64,000 bases of DNA from positions 1,195,262 through 1,259,261 of the forward strand of contig JAEPQE010000001.1 in NCBI GenBank assembly GCA_017640665.1, read 5' to 3'. This document shows positions 17,362 to 26,883 of the stretch, piece by piece. The position numbers were made by a program, and so were the translations under genes. This stretch comes from Balneolaceae bacterium. Its GTDB lineage: Bacteria; Bacteroidota; Rhodothermia; Balneolales; Balneolaceae. Numbering within the stretch: position 1 is the stretch's first letter; the number at the start of each line of letters is the position of its first letter. The notes under the pieces were generated by a model, which saw nothing but the letters and a program-made list of their open reading frames with translations, searched no databases and was not told the origin of the DNA.

Positions 17362-18615
17362 ATGAGCGATAACGAAAAAAATAACGACATCGTAAATTGT
17401 TCGTTTTGCGGGCGCTCCAGCCTCGAAGTAAACAGTATGGTTGCAGGTCCGGGCGTATATGTTTGCGACCGATGTGTGGAAGACGCTTCAAGCATAATCA
17501 AAAGTGATTTAGCTTCTTTGGCTCGTCGTCGCGAAAAAACATACAAACCCCTTCTTAAACCGGTTGAGATTAAGGCAAAGCTTGACGAGTATGTAATTGG
17601 TCAGGAGCAAGCTAAGAAGACGCTATCTGTTGCGGTATACAATCACTACAAAAGAATCAGCAACGAAAGTCTGGAACTGGACGATACGCTTATCGAAAAA
17701 AGTAATATTGCTCTGCTTGGACCCACAGGAAGCGGAAAAACGTTGCTTGCCCGTACGCTTGCTAAAGTGATTGATGTTCCATTCACTATTGCTGATGCCA
17801 CCGTTCTTACCGAAGCCGGTTATGTGGGCGAAGATGTTGAAAGTATTTTAAGCAATTTGCTACAAGCTGCAGATTATGATGTAGAGCGAGCCAAGCGTGG
17901 TATCGTTTATATTGATGAAGTAGACAAAGTAGCCCGCAAAAGTGATAACCCTTCCATTACAAGAGATGTAAGTGGAGAAGGAGTTCAACAAGCGCTGCTA
18001 AAGATTTTAGAGGGAACAGTAGCCAATATTCCACCTAAAGGAGGAAGAAAGCATCCTGAGCAAAGTTTTATTCAGCTGGATACCTCCAACATTCTATTCA
18101 TTTGTGGTGGAGCTTTTGCAGGATTGGAAGAAATTATTTCGCGCCGACTTTCAACCAGCGCGATGGGCTTCCATACCAAAGAACAGGTTAAGTTTGATAA
18201 AGAAGACCCTGAGATTTTCACCTACATCGAGCCGGAAGACTTACAAAAGTTCGGCTTAATTCCTGAACTGATTGGTCGAATTCCTGTTATCAGTGGATTA
18301 CATGAACTTTCTGATGAAGCTTTACTCGATATCCTTCAAACTCCAAAAAACGCCATTGTAAAGCAGTACAAAAAGCTGTTCAAAATGGAGAGTGTTGAGC
18401 TTGAGTTTGAAGAGGAAGCCCTGAAAGCTATTGTTAAAAAGGCGAAAGCCCGAAAAACCGGCGCCCGTGGATTGCGCTCTATTCTTGAGGCATCCATGCT
18501 CGATATTATGTTCACCCTTCCATCCATGAAGAATGTGAAGAAGTGTATCATCACCAAAGAGACCATTGAAAAGAAAGCACCGCCTGTGTACGAAAAGCAG
18601 AAAGCTTCTGCATGA
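17362..18615 (+). CDS. clpX: ATP-dependent Clp protease ATP-binding subunit
   Basis: A 417-residue AAA+ unfoldase that feeds substrates to ClpP. The N-terminal zinc-binding domain has CSFC and CDRC pairs (residues about 13-38). Walker A is GPTGSGKT, Walker B is VYIDEVDK, and the pore loop region GYVGEDVE and arginine-finger region are conserved. Length is typical. A terminator hairpin follows the stop at 18622-18650, closing the tig-clpP-clpX unit. Confidence 0.97.
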   Translation: MSDNEKNNDIVNCSFCGRSSLEVNSMVAGPGVYVCDRCVEDASSIIKSDLASLARRREKTYKPLLKPVEIKAKLDEYVIGQEQAKKTLSVAVYNHYKRISNESLELDDTLIEKSNIALLGPTGSGKTLLARTLAKVIDVPFTIADATVLTEAGYVGEDVESILSNLLQAADYDVERAKRGIVYIDEVDKVARKSDNPSITRDVSGEGVQQALLKILEGTVANIPPKGGRKHPEQSFIQLDTSNILFICGGAFAGLEEIISRRLSTSAMGFHTKEQVKFDKEDPEIFTYIEPEDLQKFGLIPELIGRIPVISGLHELSDEALLDILQTPKNAIVKQYKKLFKMESVELEFEEEALKAIVKKAKARKTGARGLRSILEASMLDIMFTLPSMKNVKKCIITKETIEKKAPPVYEKQKASA

Positions 18616-18621
18616 GTTTAG

Positions 18622-18650
18622 AAGTCGGCACCACAATGCTGACTTTTTTG
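18622..18650 (+). terminator. Intrinsic terminator after clpX
   Basis: An 8-bp stem AAGTCGGC/GCTGACTT (one G-U pair) with an 8-base loop, followed by TTTTTTG. It starts 7 bases after the clpX stop. Confidence 0.75.
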
Positions 18651-18702
18651 TTTTAGGTGATTCCTCCCGCTTCATTATATTGCCACCCAACTAAATCATT
18701 CT

Positions 18703-20004
18703 ATGAATCTCTTCGCGCAATCCGGCTGGATTAAACTTTTACTGATTGTATTTCTTCTGCTGTTGGGAGCAGGATCTTTGGTGTACAATAATTATCTGGT
18801 TGGGAAGATTCTGGATCAGGAGCGCGTTAGTGTAGAACTATGGGCGAAGGCGATTGAGTTTAATGCACTCCCGGTTCATCAACAGGCGAATGCACAGTTG
18901 ATTGATGTTGCTATAGCATTACAGCAGAACCCGGATGTTCCTGATAGTTTAGTAGAGAAATTACTTGAGGTGGAAAGTCTCCGGAGTTCGCGCGATTTCG
19001 TGACCGATGAGCTAATTCTTGATGAAGCCGGGAACTTTAAGGTTCCGGCAGTACTGGTTGATTCCAACGATGTACTTCTGGGATATCGCAATGTAGAGGC
19101 GTCGAAACTGAAAACTCAGAGGGATAGCATTGCTTTAGTACGGAACCTGAAAGAGTTTAATACCCCTGTTAAAATTGTGATCGGTGATGAGAATACGGAA
19201 CTAGCTCAATTTGTGTATTATGGAGAAAGCCCTACGGTACGTCTGTTGAGGTATTTTCCTTACCTTCAAATTGTGATACTGAGCTTACTGCTTGGAATCG
19301 GTTATACTACCTATAAAAGCATAACCCGTACTGAGCAATCCAACCTTTGGGTGGGGATGGCTAAAGAAGCAGCTCATCAACTGGGAACACCAATTTCGAG
19401 TTTGTACGGCTGGATTCACTTGTTTAAAGACGAATACGGAGAAGATGAATCTGCGTCAAAATTAATCACCGAAATTGAAAATGATGTACAGCGCCTGAGT
19501 GATGTGGCTGAACGTTTTGGAAAAATTGGGTCTTCACCTGAACTTAATGTTATTGAAATTCACCCTAGCCTGGAAGAAGTTGTTAGCTATATGGAGCGCC
19601 GACTTCCAAAACTTGGCAAAGGAGTTGAAGTAAGGAAATCGTTAAACGCAGAGGCCAAAGTCAGCCTAAATCCTGAGTTATTCCAGTGGGCGATTGAAAA
19701 TCTGGTTAAGAATGCGATGGATGCCCTGAATAAAAAAGACAAAAATGCATTTATATCAATTAGTTCTGAAGTAAAGGGCTCAGATGTAATTATTGATATC
19801 GAAGATTCCGGAAGCGGCATCGAACTTAATCAATTTAAAACGGTATTTCGTCCGGGTTTTAGTACAAAAAAGAGAGGATGGGGATTAGGGTTGAGTCTCA
19901 CCAAAAGAATTATTGAAGAGTATCACTCAGGTAAAGTTTTTGTGTTTAAATCAGAGCCTGGCAACGGAACTACGATGCGGATTATCCTGAAAGTTCAGGA
20001 TTAA
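18703..20004 (+). CDS. Sensor histidine kinase
   Basis: A 433-residue membrane kinase: helix 1 (about 9-29), a periplasmic sensor domain (about 30-180), helix 2 (about 183-203), then a cytosolic kinase core. The phospho-acceptor is H225 in AAHQLGTPISS; the ATPase domain shows the N box NLVKNAMDAL, G1 DSGSGI, F box FRPGFSTK and G2 GWGLGL. The AHQLGTPI H-box is a variant common in Bacteroidota. No response regulator gene lies next to it; the nearest regulatory gene is the convergent ECF sigma factor. The signal is unknown. Confidence 0.92.
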   Translation: MNLFAQSGWIKLLLIVFLLLLGAGSLVYNNYLVGKILDQERVSVELWAKAIEFNALPVHQQANAQLIDVAIALQQNPDVPDSLVEKLLEVESLRSSRDFVTDELILDEAGNFKVPAVLVDSNDVLLGYRNVEASKLKTQRDSIALVRNLKEFNTPVKIVIGDENTELAQFVYYGESPTVRLLRYFPYLQIVILSLLLGIGYTTYKSITRTEQSNLWVGMAKEAAHQLGTPISSLYGWIHLFKDEYGEDESASKLITEIENDVQRLSDVAERFGKIGSSPELNVIEIHPSLEEVVSYMERRLPKLGKGVEVRKSLNAEAKVSLNPELFQWAIENLVKNAMDALNKKDKNAFISISSEVKGSDVIIDIEDSGSGIELNQFKTVFRPGFSTKKRGWGLGLSLTKRIIEEYHSGKVFVFKSEPGNGTTMRIILKVQD

Positions 20005-20008
20005 TCAG

Positions 20009-20575
20009 CTAATCGTCAGTATATCCACGCTTTTTTGCGTATTCGTAGAGCTCTGTTTTAAGCAGATTTCTGCCACGATGAAGCCTTGAACGTATAGTAC
20101 CAATTGGAACGTCCAGCATATTCGAAATCTCTTCGTAGGTGAAGCCATCCACATCACACAAAAGAACAACTGTTCTGAAATCTTCGGGTAGCTTAGCTAA
20201 CGCCTTTGAGAAATTGTCATCCATTAAATCCCGAAAGATGAGATGCTCTAAATCGGATGTATCAGTGCGTTCTGCACGAATATTCTCGTAGAAAGAAGAT
20301 ACCTCATCGTAATCAACCTGCTGGGGCTTCTTTAAGTTCTTACGATAGTTGTTGATGAATGAGTTCTTGAGAATCCTGAAAAGCCATGCCTTGGCATTGG
20401 TTCCTTTCTCATAGCTGTCAAAAAATCGAAATGCTTTTACAATAGTATCCTGAACAAGATCTTCCGAGTCGCTTGGATCAGAAGTAAGCCTGAGCCCAAA
20501 ATTATATAGCGAATCTAAGTGAGGAATTATCTCATCGTTAAACTCTTGTTGTTTTTTTTTATGGTTCTTGCTCAA
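20009..20575 (-). CDS. ECF-type RNA polymerase sigma factor
   Basis: A 188-residue sigma-70 family protein with region 2 (about 20-90: YNFGLRLTSDPSDSEDLVQDTIVKAFRFFDSY) and region 4 (about 125-180: ALAKLPEDFRTVVLLCDVDGFTYEEISNMLDVPIGTIRSRLHRGR), and no region 3, as in extracytoplasmic-function sigma factors. It directs RNA polymerase to a stress or envelope regulon that cannot be read from the sequence. No anti-sigma factor gene is adjacent. It is convergent with the histidine kinase, 4 bases apart. Confidence 0.93.
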   Translation of the reverse strand: MSKNHKKKQQEFNDEIIPHLDSLYNFGLRLTSDPSDSEDLVQDTIVKAFRFFDSYEKGTNAKAWLFRILKNSFINNYRKNLKKPQQVDYDEVSSFYENIRAERTDTSDLEHLIFRDLMDDNFSKALAKLPEDFRTVVLLCDVDGFTYEEISNMLDVPIGTIRSRLHRGRNLLKTELYEYAKKRGYTDD

Positions 20576-20731
20576 ATTCTACCCTTTTAAAAATAATACA
20601 ATAGTAAGTACGTAAATTTTTGATACTTATATAAATTATTTTTTAGAAATTTAATAATAATACACCAATATTATAACTAACTAAGTACCAAGAGGATAAT
20701 AGAAATTGTTGATGATAAGGTTTGTTATAGA

Positions 20732-21463
20732 CTAAGCGCCGAGAAAACTAATCACCAAAACATCATATAACGCGTGTGTCCAGGCAGCTACTCCAAAGCC
20801 TCTCCATATATATAACCCATTTAAAATAAGACCGAAGAGAAAACGATAGGCAAAAGAACTGAAAGTAAAAAGATCACCCATCGAGCCTACATAGTGAACG
20901 GCACTAAAAAGAAGTGCGGAAAGAGTAATTGCTGCTGTAACGGCAGCCCACTTCTTTCCAAAAATCTTGTTAAACAGAAGCACGAACAAAGAGACCAGAA
21001 TAACCCTGAAAAAAAGTTCTTCATACAATCCTGCTCCCAAAGAAAGCGCCAACTTCTGTAAATAGGAAAGAGATTGAATCGGGTCACTTGCACTCATATT
21101 GAAAATGAGGGAAACAAGCGTATTACTGATGAAAGCCACTACAATAGCATAAACCAGGCATTCAATCAGCATAATCGGGAAATACGAAAATCGAAGTTCT
21201 TTAAGGCGCTCCCGTTCTTTGTATAGGATAAAAAAGCCGAGCAACATCATCACCAACAAAGAAAAAGAGACGGCATTAACTCCAAAGTAAGTGAAGAGGG
21301 ATTTCATCCATACATCCACACTTATTCGAACAATATGTTCAGCATTGGGTTGGGAAATTAGAATAAGACCTTCATAAATAAGAAAAAGAGGAAGGCTAAA
21401 CAGGAAGCTGTAAAGCAGGGTGTGGGTGTTTGACAGGTATTGCTTTACAGGGTTGCTCATCAA
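20732..21463 (-). CDS. CPBP-family intramembrane metalloprotease
   Basis: A 243-residue polytopic membrane protein with about 7-8 hydrophobic segments. The glutamate motif EELFFRVIL (around residue 140) is the CPBP/Abi (CAAX protease-like) active-site motif 1; later His residues occur in SAVHYVG and AAWTHALYD, matching motifs 2 and 3. The start overlaps the stop of the LysM/RlpA gene by 4 bases, so the two are translationally coupled. The substrate is unknown; roles in prenyl-protein processing or self-immunity are known for other members. Confidence 0.88.
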   Translation of the reverse strand: MMSNPVKQYLSNTHTLLYSFLFSLPLFLIYEGLILISQPNAEHIVRISVDVWMKSLFTYFGVNAVSFSLLVMMLLGFFILYKERERLKELRFSYFPIMLIECLVYAIVVAFISNTLVSLIFNMSASDPIQSLSYLQKLALSLGAGLYEELFFRVILVSLFVLLFNKIFGKKWAAVTAAITLSALLFSAVHYVGSMGDLFTFSSFAYRFLFGLILNGLYIWRGFGVAAWTHALYDVLVISFLGA

Positions 21464-22419
21464 CTTTCGGTATATATAGAAACTGTTGGGTTAGAAATTG
21501 AGTCGAGACCTAATATTCGGAAAGCCTGCGCAGAAAGTTTCAAACCGGATTCTGTAATACGATCGTTAATCCGTACGTAAAGTCCGCTTTTAGTTTCAGG
21601 ATTTTCGATATAGATGATGGTTCCCAGTGCAATATTTGAATGAGCAGCTGTGAGTTCTTTGGGATCGTATAACTCACCGTTGGTAGTAGTGTTTCCCAAC
21701 TCATCAGAGCCGTAAGAAGAAACACCTACACTTCCTAAATCCTGAAGAGAAGCTTTATTCTCATACGGGTTGTCATACGAGCGGGATGGTGGTAGAAGTA
21801 CCGTAATTTTTTGATTGCGGTCGAGAGCAGCAATATTTACTTGCGGATTTAATTCCTGAAGCTCCCGTTGTGTCATTTTAAATTTTTCCAGAATTGAGGT
21901 TGAAGTCTCCCCACTTTGAACAGTATATACAGCAAAGGAACCTTGTGGCTGGGACTCTTCAGAAAATTCAGAAGCAGATGGAGCCACGCTATCTACCAAC
22001 TTGCGAACACTTAACTGTTGCCCAATACTTAATAAATCACTTGTAAGGTTATTCAGGTCTTTCAATTCCTGAACGGTCATGGTATGTTGCCGGGCAATTA
22101 CGGTAAGATTATCTCCGCTTTTTACGGTGTAATAGGTATTCTCTTGTGGAGCTGAAATCTCAATTAATGACTTAGCAGGGGGCTCTGTAGCCGCGGGCTG
22201 ATCGCTTACCGAAGTGTAATAGATTAGTTCATCTCCTATAGAGATAGCATTGTCAGACAAGTTATTCCATTGCTGCAACTCGGCTACAGTAACATTCAGG
22301 AGTTTGGAAATCCCGTACAAAGTTTCGCCTTGTTTAACCGTGTACGTTTGTTGCTCCTGAGCTGAAAGAGAAATACTCAGTAAAAATATTAATCCAAAAA
22401 AAGAGAGAGAAAGCTTCAT
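21460..22419 (-). CDS. LysM and RlpA-like double-psi beta-barrel protein
   Basis: A 319-residue exported protein: signal peptide (1-20, ending SLSAQ), three LysM peptidoglycan-binding repeats (about 24-67, 94-138 and 163-208) and a C-terminal RlpA-like double-psi beta-barrel (about 228-318) with TNGELYDPKELTAAH and VRINDR segments. It probably binds septal or sidewall peptidoglycan; some RlpA proteins are lytic transglycosylases, but whether this one is active is unknown. It lies in a tight minus-strand run with the TPR gene (2 bases upstream) and CPBP protease (4-base overlap). Confidence 0.9.
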   Translation of the reverse strand: MKLSLSFFGLIFLLSISLSAQEQQTYTVKQGETLYGISKLLNVTVAELQQWNNLSDNAISIGDELIYYTSVSDQPAATEPPAKSLIEISAPQENTYYTVKSGDNLTVIARQHTMTVQELKDLNNLTSDLLSIGQQLSVRKLVDSVAPSASEFSEESQPQGSFAVYTVQSGETSTSILEKFKMTQRELQELNPQVNIAALDRNQKITVLLPPSRSYDNPYENKASLQDLGSVGVSSYGSDELGNTTTNGELYDPKELTAAHSNIALGTIIYIENPETKSGLYVRINDRITESGLKLSAQAFRILGLDSISNPTVSIYTES

Positions 22420-22421
22420 AA

Positions 22422-22748
22422 TTAATCTTCTAATTCTAATTCCAGAGCAAGTAAAGCTCCCTGAAGTTCTGATTTCGCATGTTGATCATTTGCCTGTTCA
22501 GCAATTTTGATCCCTTCTTTATAGGTATTCAGCGCCTTTTTGTTCTCATTAATTTCAGTATACAATTTGGCGAGATGATAATAAACGCCCACATAGCCTG
22601 GATCAGTATTCACAATGTTTTCAAAAAGAACCAGTGCTTTAGTTACCTGATTGATTTTGAGAAGTTCCAAAGCAAGTGCAAACCTGGAAAAAGAATCATT
22701 GGGATTCTCTTTAACCCGCGCTGCCAATGTTGGAATTTTTGAGCTCAC
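22422..22748 (-). CDS. Small TPR-repeat protein
   Basis: A 108-residue cytosolic protein with about two to three tetratricopeptide repeats (SFSRFALALELLKINQVTKALVLFENIVNTDPGYVGVYYHLAKLYTEINENKKALNTYKEGIKIAEQ). No enzyme domain. It overlaps the aroC stop by one base and precedes the LysM/RlpA gene by 2 bases, so it is probably in the same transcript. A scaffold role is inferred only from the repeats. Confidence 0.85.
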   Translation of the reverse strand: MSSKIPTLAARVKENPNDSFSRFALALELLKINQVTKALVLFENIVNTDPGYVGVYYHLAKLYTEINENKKALNTYKEGIKIAEQANDQHAKSELQGALLALELELED

Positions 22749-23932
22749 TATGGATTATAATTTTTAAACCGCTCTTCAATTTCACTGATGGAATCTCCAC
22801 CAAATTTCTCAAGAAAAGCATTCGCGATTACCGGCGCTAAAGCACACTCTGCAACAACAACAGCACGAGGGAGGGCACAAACATCAGATCGCTCGTATCG
22901 GGTCTCTGTTTCTGTTAGCGAATGCATATCTATAGTACTGAGCGGATTTAACATGGTTGGAATGGGCTTCATCACTCCGCGCACAATGATAGGCATGCCG
23001 GTGCTCATTCCTCCTTCGATCCCTCCCATTCGGTTAGTTCTACGCTTGAACGTATCTCCATTATGGGTGATTTCATCATGGACATTATGCCCGGGTCTTG
23101 CTCCAGACTCGAACCCAAGTCCGATTTCAACCCCTTTCATTGCCTGGGTTCCCATAATAGCCTGGGCGATCATTCCATCTAGCTTTCGGTCCCATTGGGT
23201 GTAACTCCCCAGTCCCACAGGAACTCCGGTGATAACAATCTCATAGACTCCACCCAGTGAAGAACCCGCCTTTCGATATTTTTTGATTTCATCAACCATA
23301 GCATCTGAGAGCTTCGAATCCAGGCAGCGAACATCGGATTCGTCAGCTGTCTTATACACTAGCTCAGCTCCTTTTTCAGCGATCGGGTCTGTTATTTCGC
23401 GAACCTGATTCCATGAAGTATACCCAGCTTCTCCAATTCTGAGAACGTGGCCGCCAATTTCAATTCCAAAGTGCTTGAGAAATTTTCGGGCAATTCCGGT
23501 GCATGCAACACGCATTCCAGTTTCCCGTGCACTTGAACGCTCAATTACAGGACGAATGTCATCAAACCGGTACTTTTGAGCCCCAACTAAATCAGCATGT
23601 CCGGGTCTGGGTAATGTGATTTTTTCAATGCCGTCAGCTTCGGTTTCTTTATTCATTACAACCGGCCAGCCATCTTTATCTTTTTGGAAAGCGCGATTTT
23701 CCATATACAAAGCAACCGGACCGCCAATGGTTTTTCCAAATCGCACTCCTGAACTTATAATGGCTCTGTCTTTCTCGAAAGCCATGCGGCCACCTCGTCC
23801 ATATCCTTCTTGTCTTCGTGCGAGGTGCTCAGCAATTTCATCTTCTGTGATTGCTAAACCTGCCGGAAGTCCTTCAACAATGCCGGTTAAACCGGGTCCA
23901 TGAGACTCACCGGCTGTAAAATATCTGATCAT
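22748..23932 (-). CDS. aroC: Chorismate synthase
   Basis: A 394-residue FMN-dependent enzyme that makes chorismate from EPSP, the last step of the shikimate pathway. The family signatures GESHGPGL near the N-terminus, RRQEGYGRGGRM, and the DVCALPRAVVVAE segment near the C-terminus are intact. Length is slightly above the average (about 360-390). Its ATG overlaps the stop of the upstream channel gene (TGATG), implying coupled translation. Confidence 0.97.
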   Translation of the reverse strand: MIRYFTAGESHGPGLTGIVEGLPAGLAITEDEIAEHLARRQEGYGRGGRMAFEKDRAIISSGVRFGKTIGGPVALYMENRAFQKDKDGWPVVMNKETEADGIEKITLPRPGHADLVGAQKYRFDDIRPVIERSSARETGMRVACTGIARKFLKHFGIEIGGHVLRIGEAGYTSWNQVREITDPIAEKGAELVYKTADESDVRCLDSKLSDAMVDEIKKYRKAGSSLGGVYEIVITGVPVGLGSYTQWDRKLDGMIAQAIMGTQAMKGVEIGLGFESGARPGHNVHDEITHNGDTFKRRTNRMGGIEGGMSTGMPIIVRGVMKPIPTMLNPLSTIDMHSLTETETRYERSDVCALPRAVVVAECALAPVIANAFLEKFGGDSISEIEERFKNYNP

Positions 23933-24282
23933 CAGTTAGTTTCTAAATTTTCGAGTTTTTTCTGCATAGCACATTGTATAAATAACTCACTTCCGGATAG
24001 AAGAAGAGTTTGCGAGGCTATATATGACATCACACAAGTGCCAAATATAAAGATACCCATGGTGAAAAGGCGACCTTCAATAGAAAGAGATTTAATTTCG
24101 GTAAAGCCAATAGTAGAAATAGTAATAAAGGTCATATACAAGCCATCAAAAAACTGCATGTTCTCGATGAAATGATAGCCGATTGTGCCTATTATAAATA
24201 TTACGATCATTACAAGAGAGGCAATGCTTATACGAATTAAAGCAGGGTTTTCAACAACCGCAGAATAGAGCTTGTTGTTCAT
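23932..24282 (-). CDS. Small two-helix potassium channel-like protein
   Basis: A 116-residue membrane protein with two hydrophobic helices flanking a pore loop (FITISTIGFTEI), the K+-selectivity-filter type T-x-G-F form. There is no cytosolic RCK/TrkA domain and no voltage sensor, so it is a minimal pore-only protein. It lies between porQ (1-base gap) and aroC (1-base overlap). Function as a K+ channel is inferred from the filter; the GF in place of GYG occurs in other bacterial channels. Confidence 0.75.
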   Translation of the reverse strand: MNNKLYSAVVENPALIRISIASLVMIVIFIIGTIGYHFIENMQFFDGLYMTFITISTIGFTEIKSLSIEGRLFTMGIFIFGTCVMSYIASQTLLLSGSELFIQCAMQKKLENLETN

Positions 24283-24283
24283 G

Positions 24284-25270
24284 TTAATCTAATTGAGAGC
24301 TCACACTAATTTGAACAATTCCTCCAACGCTGCTATACGAGCTTCGGCTTAGATCGATATCAATTCCCCGAACTTTGAGACCTACGCCCAGACTTACTCC
24401 GGCAAAATCAAATGAGTCGCTCGTTTTGGTTTGCTCATGAAGCAGACGGTTGTAGCCCAGTCTCAGCTTAAAATTATCACTAAATGCGGCTTCTCCACCA
24501 AAAATCACATGACGAAAAAGGTTATCTGTGAACGAAGGTTGTTCGGTTTCTCCAGGCACTCGTAAATCCCAATCGTTTAATTGGCGGAGGGTAAGATGCA
24601 GGTGAAAAGGAAAATTTTCCGGCTTTTTCGAAATCCCAGCTGAGATATCGAAAGGAATATCTTCCCGGAAACCGTTGTAATAATCGATTTGATCGCCAAG
24701 ATTTCTAAATGAAACGCCGGCACTAAAATTGGATTCCCGGTCGAGATAGAATAATCCACCAGAGGCGGTAACAGCGCTGGAATTATAGTTCTGATAAGAA
24801 GAGTGGATAAAATCAACAGCAACTCCGGCTGATAGTTTTTCAGAAAGCATAGTACTTAAGCCGGTCGTAAATGATAAGTCGCCGGCACGAAGGCTACCTA
24901 AGTTATTTCCATCCTCATCAAATTCATTCAAGTCTCCATAACCGGCGTATCGGATTCCAAATCCCAAAGTCCCAATATTTTTTATATCATATGCGCCGTT
25001 AGCAAAACCAATTCGTGAATCGGCCAGATAGTTTACAAAAGTAGCAGAAACATTTTTAGAAGATGCAGGTGTTAAGTAGGCAGGATTTAAATAAAAGACA
25101 GAGGAATTAGCATCAAAAAGCCCAACATGATTTCCACCCAGAGCCGCAGCATTTGCAGAAGGAGTAATTTCTAAAAACCTGAAAATTGCCGAATTATTGG
25201 TTTGTGCAAAAGCTTGTGACCCAATAAAAAAGAAGATCGACAAACAAAAGATGTTGCGTATCTTAAGCAT
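24284..25270 (-). CDS. porQ: Type IX secretion system protein PorQ-like
   Basis: A 328-residue exported protein with a signal peptide (1-22, ending AFAQ) and a beta-barrel pattern of alternating strands. The opening FLEITPSANAAALGGNHVGL and LNPAYLTP segments match the PorQ/PorV family of outer-membrane proteins, which act in T9SS with PorU/PorZ at the cell surface. This agrees with the T9SS sorting domain on the xylanase at 11593. No other T9SS gene is adjacent. PorQ rather than PorV is chosen from length and motif; homology search would confirm. Confidence 0.8.
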   Translation of the reverse strand: MLKIRNIFCLSIFFFIGSQAFAQTNNSAIFRFLEITPSANAAALGGNHVGLFDANSSVFYLNPAYLTPASSKNVSATFVNYLADSRIGFANGAYDIKNIGTLGFGIRYAGYGDLNEFDEDGNNLGSLRAGDLSFTTGLSTMLSEKLSAGVAVDFIHSSYQNYNSSAVTASGGLFYLDRESNFSAGVSFRNLGDQIDYYNGFREDIPFDISAGISKKPENFPFHLHLTLRQLNDWDLRVPGETEQPSFTDNLFRHVIFGGEAAFSDNFKLRLGYNRLLHEQTKTSDSFDFAGVSLGVGLKVRGIDIDLSRSSYSSVGGIVQISVSSQLD

Positions 25271-25378
25271 GTTTTTACGAATGACAATTAATACTAATGT
25301 TTTGTAATATAATTAAATGATTAGGCAAGTATTTAACATAATTATTACCAACTCCGGAGAGAACGAAGCTTTTATTTG

Positions 25379-26116
25379 ATGGATTCAATTAAACAATTTG
25401 GCCAGTATTCGGTCTTACTTTATCAAGCTTTACGATCTATCCCGGAGTTTAGTACTTATCGCAAGAATCTTTTCAGCGAGTTCGTAAAAGTTGGCTATGA
25501 GTCTATCCCTATTATTATACTCACGGGATTTTTTACTGGAGCTGTGTTAACTCTTCAAACTGCGTATCAGCTGGATACTGATTTATATCCTACATCAATA
25601 GTGGGTTCAATCGTTGGTCAGTCTATTGTAATTGAGTTAGCTGCTGTAATCGGTGGATTGGTACTTGCGGGAAAAGTAGGAGCCAGAATATCTACAGAAC
25701 TCGGCACGATGCGAGTAAGTGAACAGATTGATGCTCTGGAATCTATGGGCTTCAATTCGGTAACCTTTTTAGTGGTGCCGAGAGTGCTGGCGGGAATTTG
25801 TATGTTTCCGGTACTGTATGTAGTTGCTGCAACAACGGGGATTCTTGGTGGGATTCTGGCAGGTTCTTTGGATGGGATTTTACCTGCAGCCGAATTTATG
25901 CAGGGAGCACGGCAGTTTTTCTATCCCGAAGACGTGATTTTTGGAACCGTAAAATCATTCGTTTTTGGTTTTGTGATTACCTCTATTTCATGCTACAAAG
26001 GATATTTTGCCTTTGGCGGAGCAGAAGGGGTTGGAACGGCGACTACCCAGGCAACGGTACTAGGTTGTATCTTTGTATTGTTATCAGATTTTGTACTTGC
26101 AGCCATATTGCTTTAG
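25379..26116 (+). CDS. mlaE: MlaE-family lipid ABC transporter permease
   Basis: A 245-residue integral membrane protein of the MlaE permease family, part of a complex moving phospholipids between the inner and outer membranes. Conserved segments are IILTGFFTGAVLTLQ, VIGGLVLAGKVGARISTELGTMRVSEQIDALESMG and GGAEGVGTATTQATV. ATG 25379 is preferred over the TTG three bases earlier. It is followed by mlaF (3 bases) and mlaD (11 bases), a complete permease-ATPase-substrate-binding trio without an MlaB or MlaC gene. Confidence 0.93.
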   Translation: MDSIKQFGQYSVLLYQALRSIPEFSTYRKNLFSEFVKVGYESIPIIILTGFFTGAVLTLQTAYQLDTDLYPTSIVGSIVGQSIVIELAAVIGGLVLAGKVGARISTELGTMRVSEQIDALESMGFNSVTFLVVPRVLAGICMFPVLYVVAATTGILGGILAGSLDGILPAAEFMQGARQFFYPEDVIFGTVKSFVFGFVITSISCYKGYFAFGGAEGVGTATTQATVLGCIFVLLSDFVLAAILL

Positions 26117-26119
26117 AAT

Positions 26120-26872
26120 ATGATTGAAATTAAAAATCTTACTAAAAGTTTTGGAGATAACCTGATTTGGGAAGATGTTTCTTTTCAGATTGAAGATGGA
26201 GAGACTCTAGCAATAATTGGCAAATCAGGCTGTGGTAAATCGGTAATGCTAAAACACTTGAATGCATTATTATATCCTGATTCTGGCAAAATTTATATTG
26301 ATGGGAGTGATCTCTTTTGCCTTTCCTATTCAGAATTAAGAAAAATGAGGCAGCGCTTTGGAATTCTTTTTCAGGGTGCGGCTCTATTTGATTCGATTAG
26401 TACTTTTGAAAACATAGCGTTTCCTCTTCGGTACTTTACTGATCAGAGTGAGGATGAAATCCGGGCAAATGTGGAAGAAGCACTTGAGATGGTAAATCTG
26501 GTTGGAGCTGGAGATAAACCAACATCCTCCCTTTCGGGAGGAATGAGAAAACGGGTGGGAGTAGCTCGGGCTATTATTTTAAAGCCTCAGTATTTGCTAT
26601 ATGACGAACCCACATCTGGTCTTGATCCTCAAACATCAGAAGAAATAAATGAACTAATTGTTCACATGGCTGATAGCCTGGATATTACTTCTGTGGTTAT
26701 TACACATGATATGCATAGCGTGTTAACTATTGCCGAAAAAGTTGCTTTTTTAGACGAACAGAAACTAAGTTGGTTTGGAACGGTAGAAGAATTACAAGAC
26801 AGTGATTACGAACCATTAGTGGAATTTACTACGGCAAGTGAATATCAGATTACGAAATCGCAAACATTCTAA
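26120..26872 (+). CDS. mlaF: MlaF-like ABC transporter ATP-binding protein
   Basis: A 250-residue ATPase with Walker A GKSGCGKS, signature LSGGMRKRVGVARA and Walker B LLYDEPTSGLD followed by the H-loop VITHDM. The LSGGMRKRVG form is characteristic of MlaF/Ttg2A ATPases of lipid importers/exporters. It lies 3 bases after mlaE and powers that permease. Confidence 0.95.
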   Translation: MIEIKNLTKSFGDNLIWEDVSFQIEDGETLAIIGKSGCGKSVMLKHLNALLYPDSGKIYIDGSDLFCLSYSELRKMRQRFGILFQGAALFDSISTFENIAFPLRYFTDQSEDEIRANVEEALEMVNLVGAGDKPTSSLSGGMRKRVGVARAIILKPQYLLYDEPTSGLDPQTSEEINELIVHMADSLDITSVVITHDMHSVLTIAEKVAFLDEQKLSWFGTVEELQDSDYEPLVEFTTASEYQITKSQTF

Positions 26873-26883
26873 AGGAATACACT

